Shown piece by piece: positions 25,231 to 33,113 of a DNA stretch of 64,000 nucleotides. Source of the stretch: Tildeniella nuda ZEHNDER 1965/U140 (GTDB lineage: Bacteria > Cyanobacteriota > Cyanobacteriia > Leptolyngbyales > Leptolyngbyaceae); contig JAHHIG010000001.1 of the NCBI GenBank assembly GCA_019358895.1, positions 124,001 to 188,000 on the forward strand, written 5' to 3'. The position numbers and the translations under genes were made by a program. Below the pieces are notes generated by a model. It was not told where the DNA came from and did not search any database. It saw nothing but the letters and a program-made list of their open reading frames with translations. Each line of letters starts with the position of its first letter. The stretch's first letter is position 1.

Positions 25231-25671
25231 ATGACCTACCAAAAACGGCGTTCTGCCACTCTGGAAAAAGCACAGTCACGCTTAAGCGGGCTGCAATCGG
25301 TTCATTTCACCATCAATCTAGGCAATGGGTTAACGCTACAAGACTACGCTGCTTTGATTGCCACCGCAGACACCCAGTTGCAGACTCACAATCTTGCCCT
25401 TGCAGAAGCCGATCGCACCCGCATTGAATTTGCCGAAACCGAAGCCGCCTTAACCGCTCTGTCATCACGTCTTTTGAGTGCAGTGGTGGCGATGTATGGC
25501 AAAAACAGTAAGGAATACGAAATGGCAGGTGGGAAGCCGCCAAGTACATACAAACGCTCCAAGAAACAAGCTTCAACCACAAGCTCAACCGCTGCTCAGA
25601 ATGGAGATACTGCCTCTACCAATGGAGCCATAACGAACGGTGCCACAACAGCAGCGCCTTTACCGCATTAG
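25231..25671 (+). CDS. Small helical protein following a 21-bp repeat block
   Basis: The function is not known. The 146-residue protein begins MTYQKRRSATLEKAQSRLSG; residues 30 to 46 (NLGNGLTLQDYAALIAT) and the helical stretch to about residue 100 (DRTRIEFAETEAALTALSSR) suggest a long antiparallel helical hairpin. Then comes MYGKNSKEYEMAGGKPPSTY near residues 90 to 108, and a basic KRSKKQ followed by a Thr/Ala/Asn-rich low-complexity tail. The YGK-S-EYE-AGG pattern looks conserved and I recall it from other bacterial hypothetical proteins, but could not verify this. It sits between a 21-bp repeat block and the convergent NB-ARC/WD40 gene. It parallels the gene at 10849, which also adjoins 21-bp repeats. 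Confidence 0.6.
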   Translation: MTYQKRRSATLEKAQSRLSGLQSVHFTINLGNGLTLQDYAALIATADTQLQTHNLALAEADRTRIEFAETEAALTALSSRLLSAVVAMYGKNSKEYEMAGGKPPSTYKRSKKQASTTSSTAAQNGDTASTNGAITNGATTAAPLPH

Positions 25672-25711
25672 CAGTTGGTAACGCAGCCACTCCTTTAGCC
25701 GCGATCGCCTC

Positions 25712-28700
25712 TCACGCGAGTAGTTCACACGACTCGATCGCACCTAATGCCTGAAGGGTAACGTTCTGTGCGTCTGTCAAGCCTGTTGCCCCTGCAATGA
25801 GAGTGCCTTCGTAGGGTCGGGGACAGCGCAATGTTTTTAAGTGGGTTCCCGTCTCAAGATGCCACGCCTTGATGGTTTCATCCTGGCTACTGCTCAAGAG
25901 AATGCCGTTTTGGGGATCCTGTGCGAGTGACCAGACCCAGCTTTGGTGTTGCTGGAGCGTAGTTATACAGCCGCCTGTCGTGAGATTCCAGCGCCGAATC
26001 GTTTTGTCAGCGCTGCTGCTGATCAGACTGGTGTTATCAGCATGGAACAGGAGTGATACCACCTGGCTTGTGTGTCCTTCAAACGTTCTGACGCACTGAC
26101 CCGTTGCCACATCCCACAGCTTGACGGTGCGATCGTCGCCACCCGTTGCCAAGTAGCGGCTATCAGGACTGAACGCGACTGCCCAAACGCGATTCAGATG
26201 TGCCTTTAATGTGTTGAGACACTGCCCAGTTTTAGAATGCCACAGTTTGATCGTTTGTTCATAACCGCCGCTGGCTAACCACTGCCCGTCGGGGCTAAAA
26301 GCAACGGCTAAGACGGAACTGGTATGCTCTTTGAGTGTTTGCAAGCAATCGCCTGTAGCAACATCCCAGAGTTTGAGGGTGTGGTCGTAACTGGCACTGG
26401 CAAGTTGTTTGCCGTTGGGGTGAAAGGCGATCGCCCAGACCCAACTGGTATGCCCATGTAATGTCTTCAAGCACTGTCCGGTGTGCGGATTCCAGAGTTT
26501 GATGGTGCGATCGGCGCTGGCGCTGGCAAGCATCTGACCGTCTGCACTGGGCGCATGGGCTAGTGGTGCAAAGGTAATCGAGAAGATGCGTCCGGCATGT
26601 CCACGCAAAACACGAAAGGGCTGCGGGTTTGATGTTGGGTTCAAAGTTTGCGGATGAAAATCCCAGAGCTTGATAGTTTGGTCTTCGTGTCCACTGGCAA
26701 GCAGATTTTGGCTCGTGCCGAGGACGTTCCCGCCAGGGTTTGTCAGGCAAATCGTATAAATGGAGTTGCTGTGCCCCTGCAAGGTTTTAGTGCATTGCCC
26801 TGTTTGTAGATCCCAAAGGCGGGCTGTGTAGTCTTCGCCGCCACTGGCAAGCAGCGGTTGAGTGGGATGGAAGGCAACCGACCAAACAAAATTCGTATGT
26901 TTCTGAAGCGTTTGCAGACAGTGTTGGGAGGCAACGCACCAGAGCTTGAGGGTTTGATCATAGCTGCTGCTTGCCAGGGTTTTACCATCGGCTCTGAACG
27001 CAACAGCCGTGACGGGTTTGTGATGACCGCTTAAGGTCGCTAGACAGTTGCCTGTAGTCACATCCCAGAGTTTCAACGTTTGGTCATCGCTACCACTAAC
27101 GAGCTGTTGTCCATCGGGACTGATGGCGATCGCTCTAACCCAGTGTTGATGTCCCGTCAGCGTTTGCACACACAGTCCACTTGCAATCTGCCAGCGCCGG
27201 ATTACATTATCTTCTCCCGCACTGAAGAGGGTTTTGCCATCGGGATGAAACACGACACTCCAAACACAGGCAGCATGACCATACAGCGTTTGCACACACT
27301 GCCCAGTCGCAACGTTCCACAGACGAATGGTTTGATCGCCGCTGGTACTGGCAAGCCACTGACCGTCGGGGCTGAAGGCGACAGCGGTAGCGATGCCGAT
27401 GTGTCCCTCCAGTAGTTTGAGGCATTGCCCCGTGTTGCTATCCCACAACCGCACTTGATGATCCTGACCGCAACTCGCCAGCAACGGCTGTGAAGGACTG
27501 TAGGCAACGCTCCACACCCAGCTATTGTGCCCAGTGCAAAGGGCAAGTTGTTTGCCGTGCGTCAGACTCCAGAGCTGGATGCTGCCGTTGGTGTCGCTGG
27601 TTGCCAGTTGACGACCATCCGCACTGAAAGCAACGGACGTGACCCCGCCAAACGTAGACGCAAAGGCGCAGTTGACGAACTCAGCCTCGGTAAAATTCAC
27701 CTGATGCAAATTGACATCTTGCAGGTATGCCTGCCGAATGCTCAAGCAGGAGAAGTCGTAGCCTGTGAGATCGGTTTCTAATTGGCGACATAGGTTTAGC
27801 AAATTGCCTGCACCGTAATTTGGCTGCTGGGCACAGTGGGTTCGCAGGTATGCTAACAGGCGACTCAGTTTAAGCTCTAGTTGCTTGGGTGAGCCGAGTT
27901 GTGTTAGCAGGCGATCGATGAGTGGTTTCAGAATGACTCGCATCTGACTATCGCGGATGTAATCTTTTACCTGAGCTTTGATGAGCGCATGGCTAAGAAA
28001 GACCTGTGGCTGCTCGGTCACAATTTCATTGGTAACCTGTTCAAGCAATGATTCGGTCACAGATTCCATCACGACTGGTTGCTGGGTAAAGCCGATCGCG
28101 CTGCTTTCAATCAAACTCCGCCAGCGTAAGGATTCCATCACTGCCATCAGCGTTGATTTGGGCAACTCAGACACCAAATCTGCCTGAAGATCTGCAAGGG
28201 TGACGGGTTCACGATTGATGGCAAGCCAGTGCATGACCGCTTGCTCTAGCGGTGACAGGCGATCGCATTGCTGCTGAAGCAAGTGACCAATGCCATTAAA
28301 GGCAACCGTATTTTGCTCCAGAAAGGGGGCAATGTGACCTGCAAACAAGTTTTGAATTGAGGTGGCTGCCATCTTCAGCGCCAGTGGGTTCCCCCGATAG
28401 TGAGCAATCAACAGTTCCCGATCGTCGATGGCACCGTGCAAGCCTTTGGCATCCAGAATGTGTTGTCCTGCCGCAACATCCAAACCGACGAGCGGCAAAG
28501 TTCGCACAGGCAGACGATCGCCCTCCATTGTGCCGACTTCCTGCGGCTTTTCTCGGCTCGTCAGCACCAAGCAACTCTGATGCGCGATTTCACCGACGCG
28601 CTTGAGCAGCTCGCCATACGTCTCATAGCCTTCGCGGTACGTTCCAGCACACTTGCCGCCTTGCAACACCGCTTCAACGTTATCGAGAATGATGAGACAG

Positions 28701-29332
28701 CGCGATCGCTTCAGCAGTTCGATCAGGTGAGAAAGCTTGCCGCCCAAGCTATCTGGCAAAGCGGTGTCTTGCTGTTGGGCAAAAAACTGAATCAGCGTGG
28801 TCAGCAGTTCGTCAAGCGGGGGTGCATCCCGCAGCGATCGCCAGATCACGCATGCAAATTCACTTTGGATCTCCTCTGCTAGTTTGACTGAGAGCGAGGT
28901 TTTGCCCATGCCGCCCATGCCAAGCAGCGTGACCAGTCGGCAACGGTCTTGCACAAGCCAGTGCTTGAGGGTAGCGCGTTCTTGGGTGCGTCCATAGAAG
29001 ATGGAAACGTCGATCGCGTCGCCCCAATCGGTTCGCTTTTGGCTTGCTTCCTTGTTCTCTGTCCTCTGTCCCCTGGTTACGACTGTCGCGGTTCGCTGCA
29101 AGACACCGCGAAAATTGAGCTTGGTAATCTTTTCACCCGAAGCCGTTGAGAGCGATCGCCAGAGTTCAGACCCAACATCTTTAATGTAACCAGGGTCGTA
29201 GCCAGAGCTGTGGGCAATTTCCATATACGACTGCCCTTCCCAGGACTGCCGGAACACGAGTTCTTGAATTTTAGTGAGTCTTGCCTGCTTCAAAACTTTT
29301 TCTACGAGAGCGATCGCGTCTTCAGAATTCAT
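25712..29332 (-). CDS. NB-ARC ATPase with fourteen WD40 repeats (STAND family)
   Basis: This is a 1206-residue signal-transduction ATPase. Residues 1 to 80 form a helical, HTH-like N-terminal domain (LTKIQELVFRQSWEGQSYME) of the kind found in vWA-MoxR-associated proteins. The NB-ARC domain follows, with Walker A LLGMGGMGKTSLSV near residue 137, Walker B SRCLIILDNVEAVL near 215 and the GNPLALKM motif near 315. A short pentapeptide-like stretch (YDFSCLSIRQAYLQDVNLHQ) precedes fourteen WD40 repeats from about residue 565 to the end, enough for two seven-bladed propellers. Such proteins oligomerise when the propellers sense a ligand. The effector of this one is unknown; the N-terminal domain may recruit a partner. 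Confidence 0.93.
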   Translation of the reverse strand: MNSEDAIALVEKVLKQARLTKIQELVFRQSWEGQSYMEIAHSSGYDPGYIKDVGSELWRSLSTASGEKITKLNFRGVLQRTATVVTRGQRTENKEASQKRTDWGDAIDVSIFYGRTQERATLKHWLVQDRCRLVTLLGMGGMGKTSLSVKLAEEIQSEFACVIWRSLRDAPPLDELLTTLIQFFAQQQDTALPDSLGGKLSHLIELLKRSRCLIILDNVEAVLQGGKCAGTYREGYETYGELLKRVGEIAHQSCLVLTSREKPQEVGTMEGDRLPVRTLPLVGLDVAAGQHILDAKGLHGAIDDRELLIAHYRGNPLALKMAATSIQNLFAGHIAPFLEQNTVAFNGIGHLLQQQCDRLSPLEQAVMHWLAINREPVTLADLQADLVSELPKSTLMAVMESLRWRSLIESSAIGFTQQPVVMESVTESLLEQVTNEIVTEQPQVFLSHALIKAQVKDYIRDSQMRVILKPLIDRLLTQLGSPKQLELKLSRLLAYLRTHCAQQPNYGAGNLLNLCRQLETDLTGYDFSCLSIRQAYLQDVNLHQVNFTEAEFVNCAFASTFGGVTSVAFSADGRQLATSDTNGSIQLWSLTHGKQLALCTGHNSWVWSVAYSPSQPLLASCGQDHQVRLWDSNTGQCLKLLEGHIGIATAVAFSPDGQWLASTSGDQTIRLWNVATGQCVQTLYGHAACVWSVVFHPDGKTLFSAGEDNVIRRWQIASGLCVQTLTGHQHWVRAIAISPDGQQLVSGSDDQTLKLWDVTTGNCLATLSGHHKPVTAVAFRADGKTLASSSYDQTLKLWCVASQHCLQTLQKHTNFVWSVAFHPTQPLLASGGEDYTARLWDLQTGQCTKTLQGHSNSIYTICLTNPGGNVLGTSQNLLASGHEDQTIKLWDFHPQTLNPTSNPQPFRVLRGHAGRIFSITFAPLAHAPSADGQMLASASADRTIKLWNPHTGQCLKTLHGHTSWVWAIAFHPNGKQLASASYDHTLKLWDVATGDCLQTLKEHTSSVLAVAFSPDGQWLASGGYEQTIKLWHSKTGQCLNTLKAHLNRVWAVAFSPDSRYLATGGDDRTVKLWDVATGQCVRTFEGHTSQVVSLLFHADNTSLISSSADKTIRRWNLTTGGCITTLQQHQSWVWSLAQDPQNGILLSSSQDETIKAWHLETGTHLKTLRCPRPYEGTLIAGATGLTDAQNVTLQALGAIESCELLA

Positions 29333-29462
29333 GGTGAGATTCCACAGGGAAGTAGATTGACTGAGCTAGCCGCCTCTACTCACCTTTACGCCCACTGATT
29401 AGTATTTCCGCACAGATAATTATGAAGCTCAGCTTTATGCGGGAACTTTTAGTATCAAAGTT

Positions 29463-29511
29463 GCGTAAATTTACGCCCGATCCGACCTTGATCCGACCTT
29501 TTCCGACCGTC
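29463..29511. promoter_or_regulatory. Palindrome plus CCGACCTT direct repeats in a divergent promoter region
   Basis: GCGTAAATTTACGC at 29463-29476 is a perfect 14-bp palindrome. Immediately after it come three direct repeats spaced 11 and 10 bp: CCGACCTTGAT, CCGACCTTTT and CCGACCGT (29482-29510). The site lies about 150 bp before the NB-ARC/WD40 start and 165 bp before the 213-residue protein gene, between divergent genes. A 23-bp identical copy of the repeat part occurs at 30396. Spacing near one helical turn suggests cooperative binding of a regulator; this is inference. Confidence 0.55.
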
Positions 29512-29669
29512 AAAGCCCTTACACACAAGATAAGCTTTGTTCAAAAGAAATTCCAGCACCGTTGAGTCAGGCTGACATTGCAGAGACTCAGTGAGCCGCG
29601 ATCGCATTTTAGGGTACTACCAAGCTAATCCCAGACACCGTTACAGCATATCGAAGGATAGTTAAACCC

Positions 29670-30311
29670 ATGACACAAGAAGCACCCGCCAATCTCAACA
29701 TCAGTTCAGATTCACTCAGCACCGATTCAAAACCCTGGTGGCAGTTATTACTCATGTCTCCCGTTTTAGTTGCCCTGATTGCCAGTGGCATTCCATCAAT
29801 TAGTAACCTCATCACCGCTTTCAAAGCAGGAGTTTCGCCTGAAAAAGCGCCTCTAGCAAGACAACAGGAAAACCTATGGGAGAAGAATGCTCACTGTCTT
29901 GTTTCTGGCAAGCACAGCCAGATTACGACCTCTGAGAAAGTCAGAATTGATGTGTTGACCTGCCCGTCTGGCGACATTTTGCTCACCAGAGCGCTCGATT
30001 CACAAGAACCGCAACGGCAGTGGATTGCTTTTGCTACTGCCTCAAACACTGCATTTACTGACATCTTAATGCCAAGGGCAAACGCTGCAACGTCAACAAC
30101 TGCAACACTAACGAAGGTGAACCAAACAGTACCATCAACGCAATTAGCCCAGGCTGGAACGGTTATTTGCACCAAGATTTTAGGAGAAGGTCGCTTGCTG
30201 CAACGGCTCCGCAATTCCAACGGTCAATGCGTTGATGAGGTGATCAATACTTTCACAGGAGATCTTGTCAGTCGCACTCCTGGCTCTTGCAGTAGTAATT
30301 GCGAACAATAG
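29670..30311 (+). CDS. Membrane-anchored protein of unknown function
   Basis: I do not recognise this 213-residue protein. Residues 1 to 25 are polar. Residues 26 to 52 (WWQLLLMSPVLVALIASG and onwards) form one hydrophobic segment, probably an uncleaved signal anchor. The remainder would be extracytoplasmic, with paired cysteines (HCLVSG, DVLTCPSG, TVICTKIL, GQCVDEV, GSCSSNCEQ) that suggest disulfides. The gene faces the NB-ARC/WD40 gene across a shared intergenic region carrying the CCGACCTT repeats, and the next gene downstream has the same element at the same distance. That suggests common control with both. Confidence 0.6.
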   Translation: MTQEAPANLNISSDSLSTDSKPWWQLLLMSPVLVALIASGIPSISNLITAFKAGVSPEKAPLARQQENLWEKNAHCLVSGKHSQITTSEKVRIDVLTCPSGDILLTRALDSQEPQRQWIAFATASNTAFTDILMPRANAATSTTATLTKVNQTVPSTQLAQAGTVICTKILGEGRLLQRLRNSNGQCVDEVINTFTGDLVSRTPGSCSSNCEQ

Positions 30312-30395
30312 TTCTTGAAAGTTAAGTATGGTGCGATCGCCTTTTCCATACCAAAGAAACGATCGCGTTCAACCCCTCCTCTAACTGGCAAGATG

Positions 30396-30424
30396 CCGAC
30401 CTTGATCCGACCTTTTCCTGACCT
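30396..30424 (+). promoter_or_regulatory. Second CCGACCTT direct-repeat element
   Basis: Bases 30396-30418 are identical over 23 bp to 29482-29504 and are followed by a weaker third copy, CCTGACCTT. The element lies 164 bp before the ATG at 30582; the first copy lies 166 bp before the ATG at 29670. Sequence between element and gene is not otherwise similar, so the shared part is probably selected as a regulatory site and not a recent duplication. Confidence 0.6.
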
Positions 30425-30581
30425 TTCACCGATGTATTTAAGGCAACTCAGTAGTTACTCTAGAAGCAACAGAGTGCAAACGGCTACCACCACAACGACT
30501 GAATCTTTGCCAGCTTGACGATCCACTGCCAAACAAGGGTCTCTACCATTCACCACTACCCTCTTTGGAGTTCTTCAGTTC

Positions 30582-31238
30582 ATGTTTAGCATTAAACAGT
30601 TTTCACTTTCTGCTGCAACGATCGGCATCGCAACCAGTACGGTCTGTACTGTGTTGGGGACTTCAAATCCTGCTAATGCACTCAGCATAGTAGATTCCGT
30701 CAATGCCGACAAATCACCTGCGGAAAGAGTGAGTTGGGGTGCTAGTGAAGTTGGCTGGTCTTATACCCCCACCTTTTCTTACGATCTGAGCGGAATTAAC
30801 ACAAAATTTGGTGCTAGGTCCGTTGGGTCAAAAACTGTAACGGTTGAGGTATATGACAAAGCCCCAACAACAGGCGGCACATTGCTACGGTCAGCAAGTT
30901 TTACATCTCTCGCAAATGCATTTTCAGGAGGAACATTTACCGCTCTAAGCCTGCTGGCAGGTGAGGATTATTTCATTGGCTTCCGCGACGTTGATGGATT
31001 AGATGTCAATGTCACACAAGATGCAGGAGTTGTCTCCCTACCCTACCGATTCGGGTCTTCTGGTTCTTATGAAACTGCTTTTTCAGGTAGCTTTTTTGTA
31101 ACACAACCAATCCTACAATTTGTGGGTGAGGTGCCCACTGCTATTCCCACTCCTGCTTTGTTACCGGGCTTAATTGGGCTAGGGTTGGGTATTCTGCGTC
31201 AGCGCAAGGCTCAAGCGGCAGCAGTTTCAGAAGAGTAG
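30582..31238 (+). CDS. PTPA-CTERM/PEP-CTERM sorted exported protein
   Basis: The 218-residue protein has a signal peptide (LSAATIGIATSTVCTVLG then ANA near residue 34) and a C-terminal sorting tail: PTPALLPGLIGLGLGILRQR plus a basic end. This PTPA variant of PEP-CTERM is typical of cyanobacteria and is processed by an exosortase (XrtJ- or EpsH-type) outside the cytoplasmic membrane. The middle, residues 40 to 185, is a predicted beta-sandwich (KTVTVEVYDKAPTTGGTLLR, AGEDYFIGFRDVDGLDVNV) that may bind carbohydrate or form extracellular matrix. It has the CCGACCTT element upstream and a hairpin downstream. The specific function is unknown. Confidence 0.85.
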   Translation: MFSIKQFSLSAATIGIATSTVCTVLGTSNPANALSIVDSVNADKSPAERVSWGASEVGWSYTPTFSYDLSGINTKFGARSVGSKTVTVEVYDKAPTTGGTLLRSASFTSLANAFSGGTFTALSLLAGEDYFIGFRDVDGLDVNVTQDAGVVSLPYRFGSSGSYETAFSGSFFVTQPILQFVGEVPTAIPTPALLPGLIGLGLGILRQRKAQAAAVSEE

Positions 31239-31256
31239 CAAGCATAAAACATAATC

Positions 31257-31296
31257 GCGATCGCTCCTGCATCAACAAAAGGGGCGATCGCTTTTC
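31257..31296 (+). terminator. Hairpin terminator after the PTPA-CTERM gene
   Basis: GCGATCGCTCCT pairs with AGGGGCGATCGC across a 15-base loop and is followed by TTTTCTATTTC. It begins 18 bp after the stop codon. The stem uses two HIP1 octamers. Confidence 0.7.
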
Positions 31297-31432
31297 TATT
31301 TCTATACACGTATAACTGTTGAGGTGTTCCTGCAAATCTAGCTTATCTCTGCAACAATAGTCTTATGGTTACACTGGCGATGGGGCTACCTCTACAGCCA
31401 AGGCTCAATCAATCCTTCTCAGCGGCTTTCCG

Positions 31433-31768
31433 ATGAAATCTAAATCTTTGATGAGAGCGACAGTATTAGCGATCGCCAGCTTAGCCATTCCCTTAGCCAC
31501 GATCGCATCCCCGTCAAGTCAGCAGCGTAATGCGATCGCTCAAGCTCAGGCTGAACCGACAGCAAGACAGATCCTCGAAGCCTGCGTCCAGAACCGAGCC
31601 GACACGCTACCCAATCCGTTTGTCGATGTTCCTGCAAACCATTGGGCGTTCAAGGCGGTTTTGACGATGCATTACTGTGGGGCGTACCGTCAGGCAACAC
31701 CACCTAGCCTGATTGAAAAACTGACAGACCAACAGTCTCCTGCACAAACATCGCCATTGGCGCAATAA
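31433..31768 (+). CDS. Small exported protein with a partial SLH-like motif
   Basis: The 111-residue product starts MKSKSLMRATVLAIASLAIP with a cleavable signal peptide ending near residue 36. The mature part contains NPFVDVPANHWAFKAVLTMH, which matches the start of S-layer homology (SLH) domains (FxDVPxxHWAxxAV). Only about 30 residues of the motif are present, so a complete SLH domain is absent. It may be a truncated or minimal relative of the SLH-porin family, or a periplasmic protein whose short motif binds peptidoglycan-linked polymer. It is a single gene without obvious partners. Its function is unknown. Confidence 0.65.
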   Translation: MKSKSLMRATVLAIASLAIPLATIASPSSQQRNAIAQAQAEPTARQILEACVQNRADTLPNPFVDVPANHWAFKAVLTMHYCGAYRQATPPSLIEKLTDQQSPAQTSPLAQ

Positions 31769-31860
31769 AACGCAAGGCTCTTTTTACCAGAGTCCAAGCG
31801 TTAGGGCGTGTATGCTTGGTTGAGAAAACAATTGCTTAGGATCGTGGATTAAATCATCTG

Positions 31861-31952
31861 TGTAGGTTGGGTTGAGCTTTGGCAAACCCAACGCTCCGGA
31901 GGTGTTGGGTTACCCTGCGGGAAGCAAGCTACGTGCCTCAACCAACCTACAA
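31861..31952. repeat. Dispersed inverted-repeat element (TGTAGGTTGGGTTGAG ends)
   Basis: TGTAGGTTGGGTTGAG at the left end is mirrored by CTCAACCAACCTACA at the right end of a 92-bp unit. Its interior carries a second stem (CAAACCCAACGC and GTGTTGGGTT). This is the familiar bacterial dispersed repeat whose ends read GTAGGTTGGGTT. It lies between the SLH-like gene and the DUF2127 gene and has no coding content. Confidence 0.7.
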
Positions 31953-31998
31953 AAATCGGTGCTACTTAATTCTCATTCCTTAGCCGAAGAGAAGAGAG

Positions 31999-32448
31999 AT
32001 GCTGACGAAGCGCCCTTTTGGATTGCTTGCGATCGTTTTTTATAAAGCATTTGTCGCGTCGCTTTTAGCCGTTACGTCTCTTGCACTGCTGTTAGCTTTA
32101 AAGAACTACGACAGCCTGTCAGCTTTTGCTGATGCTTATACGCTCGAAGGCAAGAGTCAAATCATTAATTGGGTTTTAGATAAAATCTTAAACTTGAATC
32201 CAAGAACCCTGGAATTTAGCGGTATTGGTGCAGGCGTTTATGCCCTTTTGACGGCGATCGAAGCAGTGGGCTTGTGGTATGAAAAACGCTGGGCGCACAT
32301 TCTCGTCTTAGTACTAGTTGGAACCAGTATTCCACTCGAAGTTTATGAATTAGCTAATGGTTTCACAGTGCTTAAAGCGATCGTCTTTGCAGTGAATATC
32401 GTTGTCTTCTGGTACTTATTGAGTCATCCCAACTATAAAAGCTCATGA
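31999..32448 (+). CDS. DUF2127 membrane protein
   Basis: The 149-residue protein has four hydrophobic segments: residues 8 to 35 (LLAIVFYKAFVASLLAVTSL), 68 to 92, 97 to 113 (WAHILVLVLVGTSIPLEVYE) and 120 to 143. The pattern and the YEKRWAHILVL motif are those of DUF2127, a family of small inner-membrane proteins of unknown function. No partner gene adjoins: a dispersed repeat lies upstream, and the Uma2 gene is convergent with only 10 bp between the two stops. The start MLTKRPFGLLAIVF has AAGAGAGA upstream as ribosome-binding site. Confidence 0.8.
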   Translation: MLTKRPFGLLAIVFYKAFVASLLAVTSLALLLALKNYDSLSAFADAYTLEGKSQIINWVLDKILNLNPRTLEFSGIGAGVYALLTAIEAVGLWYEKRWAHILVLVLVGTSIPLEVYELANGFTVLKAIVFAVNIVVFWYLLSHPNYKSS

Positions 32449-32458
32449 TCAGTAGCGA

Positions 32459-33058
32459 TTAGCTGTACTGAGATTGACGTAGCATCGAAATAAAGCTTTT
32501 GACGGCTTGGGGTTGCTCTTGAGGGGTGACGTATCGAGCCAGTAAAGCAATATCCAAATCTGGAAGAAATTGGCTACGACTGGCAACAGTGAGACTATCC
32601 CCTCTCAAGTCATAGAGAACAAGCTGGTTATTCTGCCAGAGTAAAACCTCCGGAATCTCCAATCCTTTATAAACATCTAATTTATCCAATCCACCACTGG
32701 TCAGAATGACTTCGATCGCAAGATCAGGAATGTCCTTTAACGAACCAATGCAGTAACATTCGTCAGGTTCTAGTCCTCTGGCTTTTGCCTCTTTACGAAA
32801 CGTAGTAGAGCCGTAGCCGTGCAGAGGAATGTCTAATTCTTCAGCGTATCGCTCTAGCAAGCGAGCAATGACCTTCTTGAGCATTTCGTGTTCAGAGGAG
32901 GGCATTAGTAACTCTAATCCGCCTTCAAGGTAGGTCATTCGCAGCCCTGGAAAATCTCCTAGCGTTGCCAAAAGATTCTCATATTGCTGCCAGCTTACGC
33001 CAAACAAGACGACTTGTTGATCGGTTTGCTGAATGAGCGGCTCAATAAGGTAAGCCAT
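32459..33058 (-). CDS. Uma2-family putative endonuclease (DUF820)
   Basis: The start at 33058 (MAYLIEPLIQQTDQQVVLFG) gives 199 residues; the frame is open to 33109, but these extra codons are unlike the family. The PD-(D/E)XK core shows EPDECYCIG near residue 108, then DIPDLAIEVILTSGGLDKLD near 119, and KGLEIPEVLLW. The D, E and following lysine positions look intact. The N-terminal VSWQQYENLLATLGDFPGLR and GGLELLMPSSEHE segments are typical of the family. The gene lies directly downstream of thrS, with 55 bp between the thrS stop and this gene's upstream limit, and may be cotranscribed. Its biological target is unknown. Confidence 0.87.
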   Translation of the reverse strand: MAYLIEPLIQQTDQQVVLFGVSWQQYENLLATLGDFPGLRMTYLEGGLELLMPSSEHEMLKKVIARLLERYAEELDIPLHGYGSTTFRKEAKARGLEPDECYCIGSLKDIPDLAIEVILTSGGLDKLDVYKGLEIPEVLLWQNNQLVLYDLRGDSLTVASRSQFLPDLDIALLARYVTPQEQPQAVKSFISMLRQSQYS

Positions 33059-33113
33059 ACGCGAATGCCTTGAGGGTTTGCTTTCGTCTGATCCTAACGA
33101 CTGACGCACAAAA

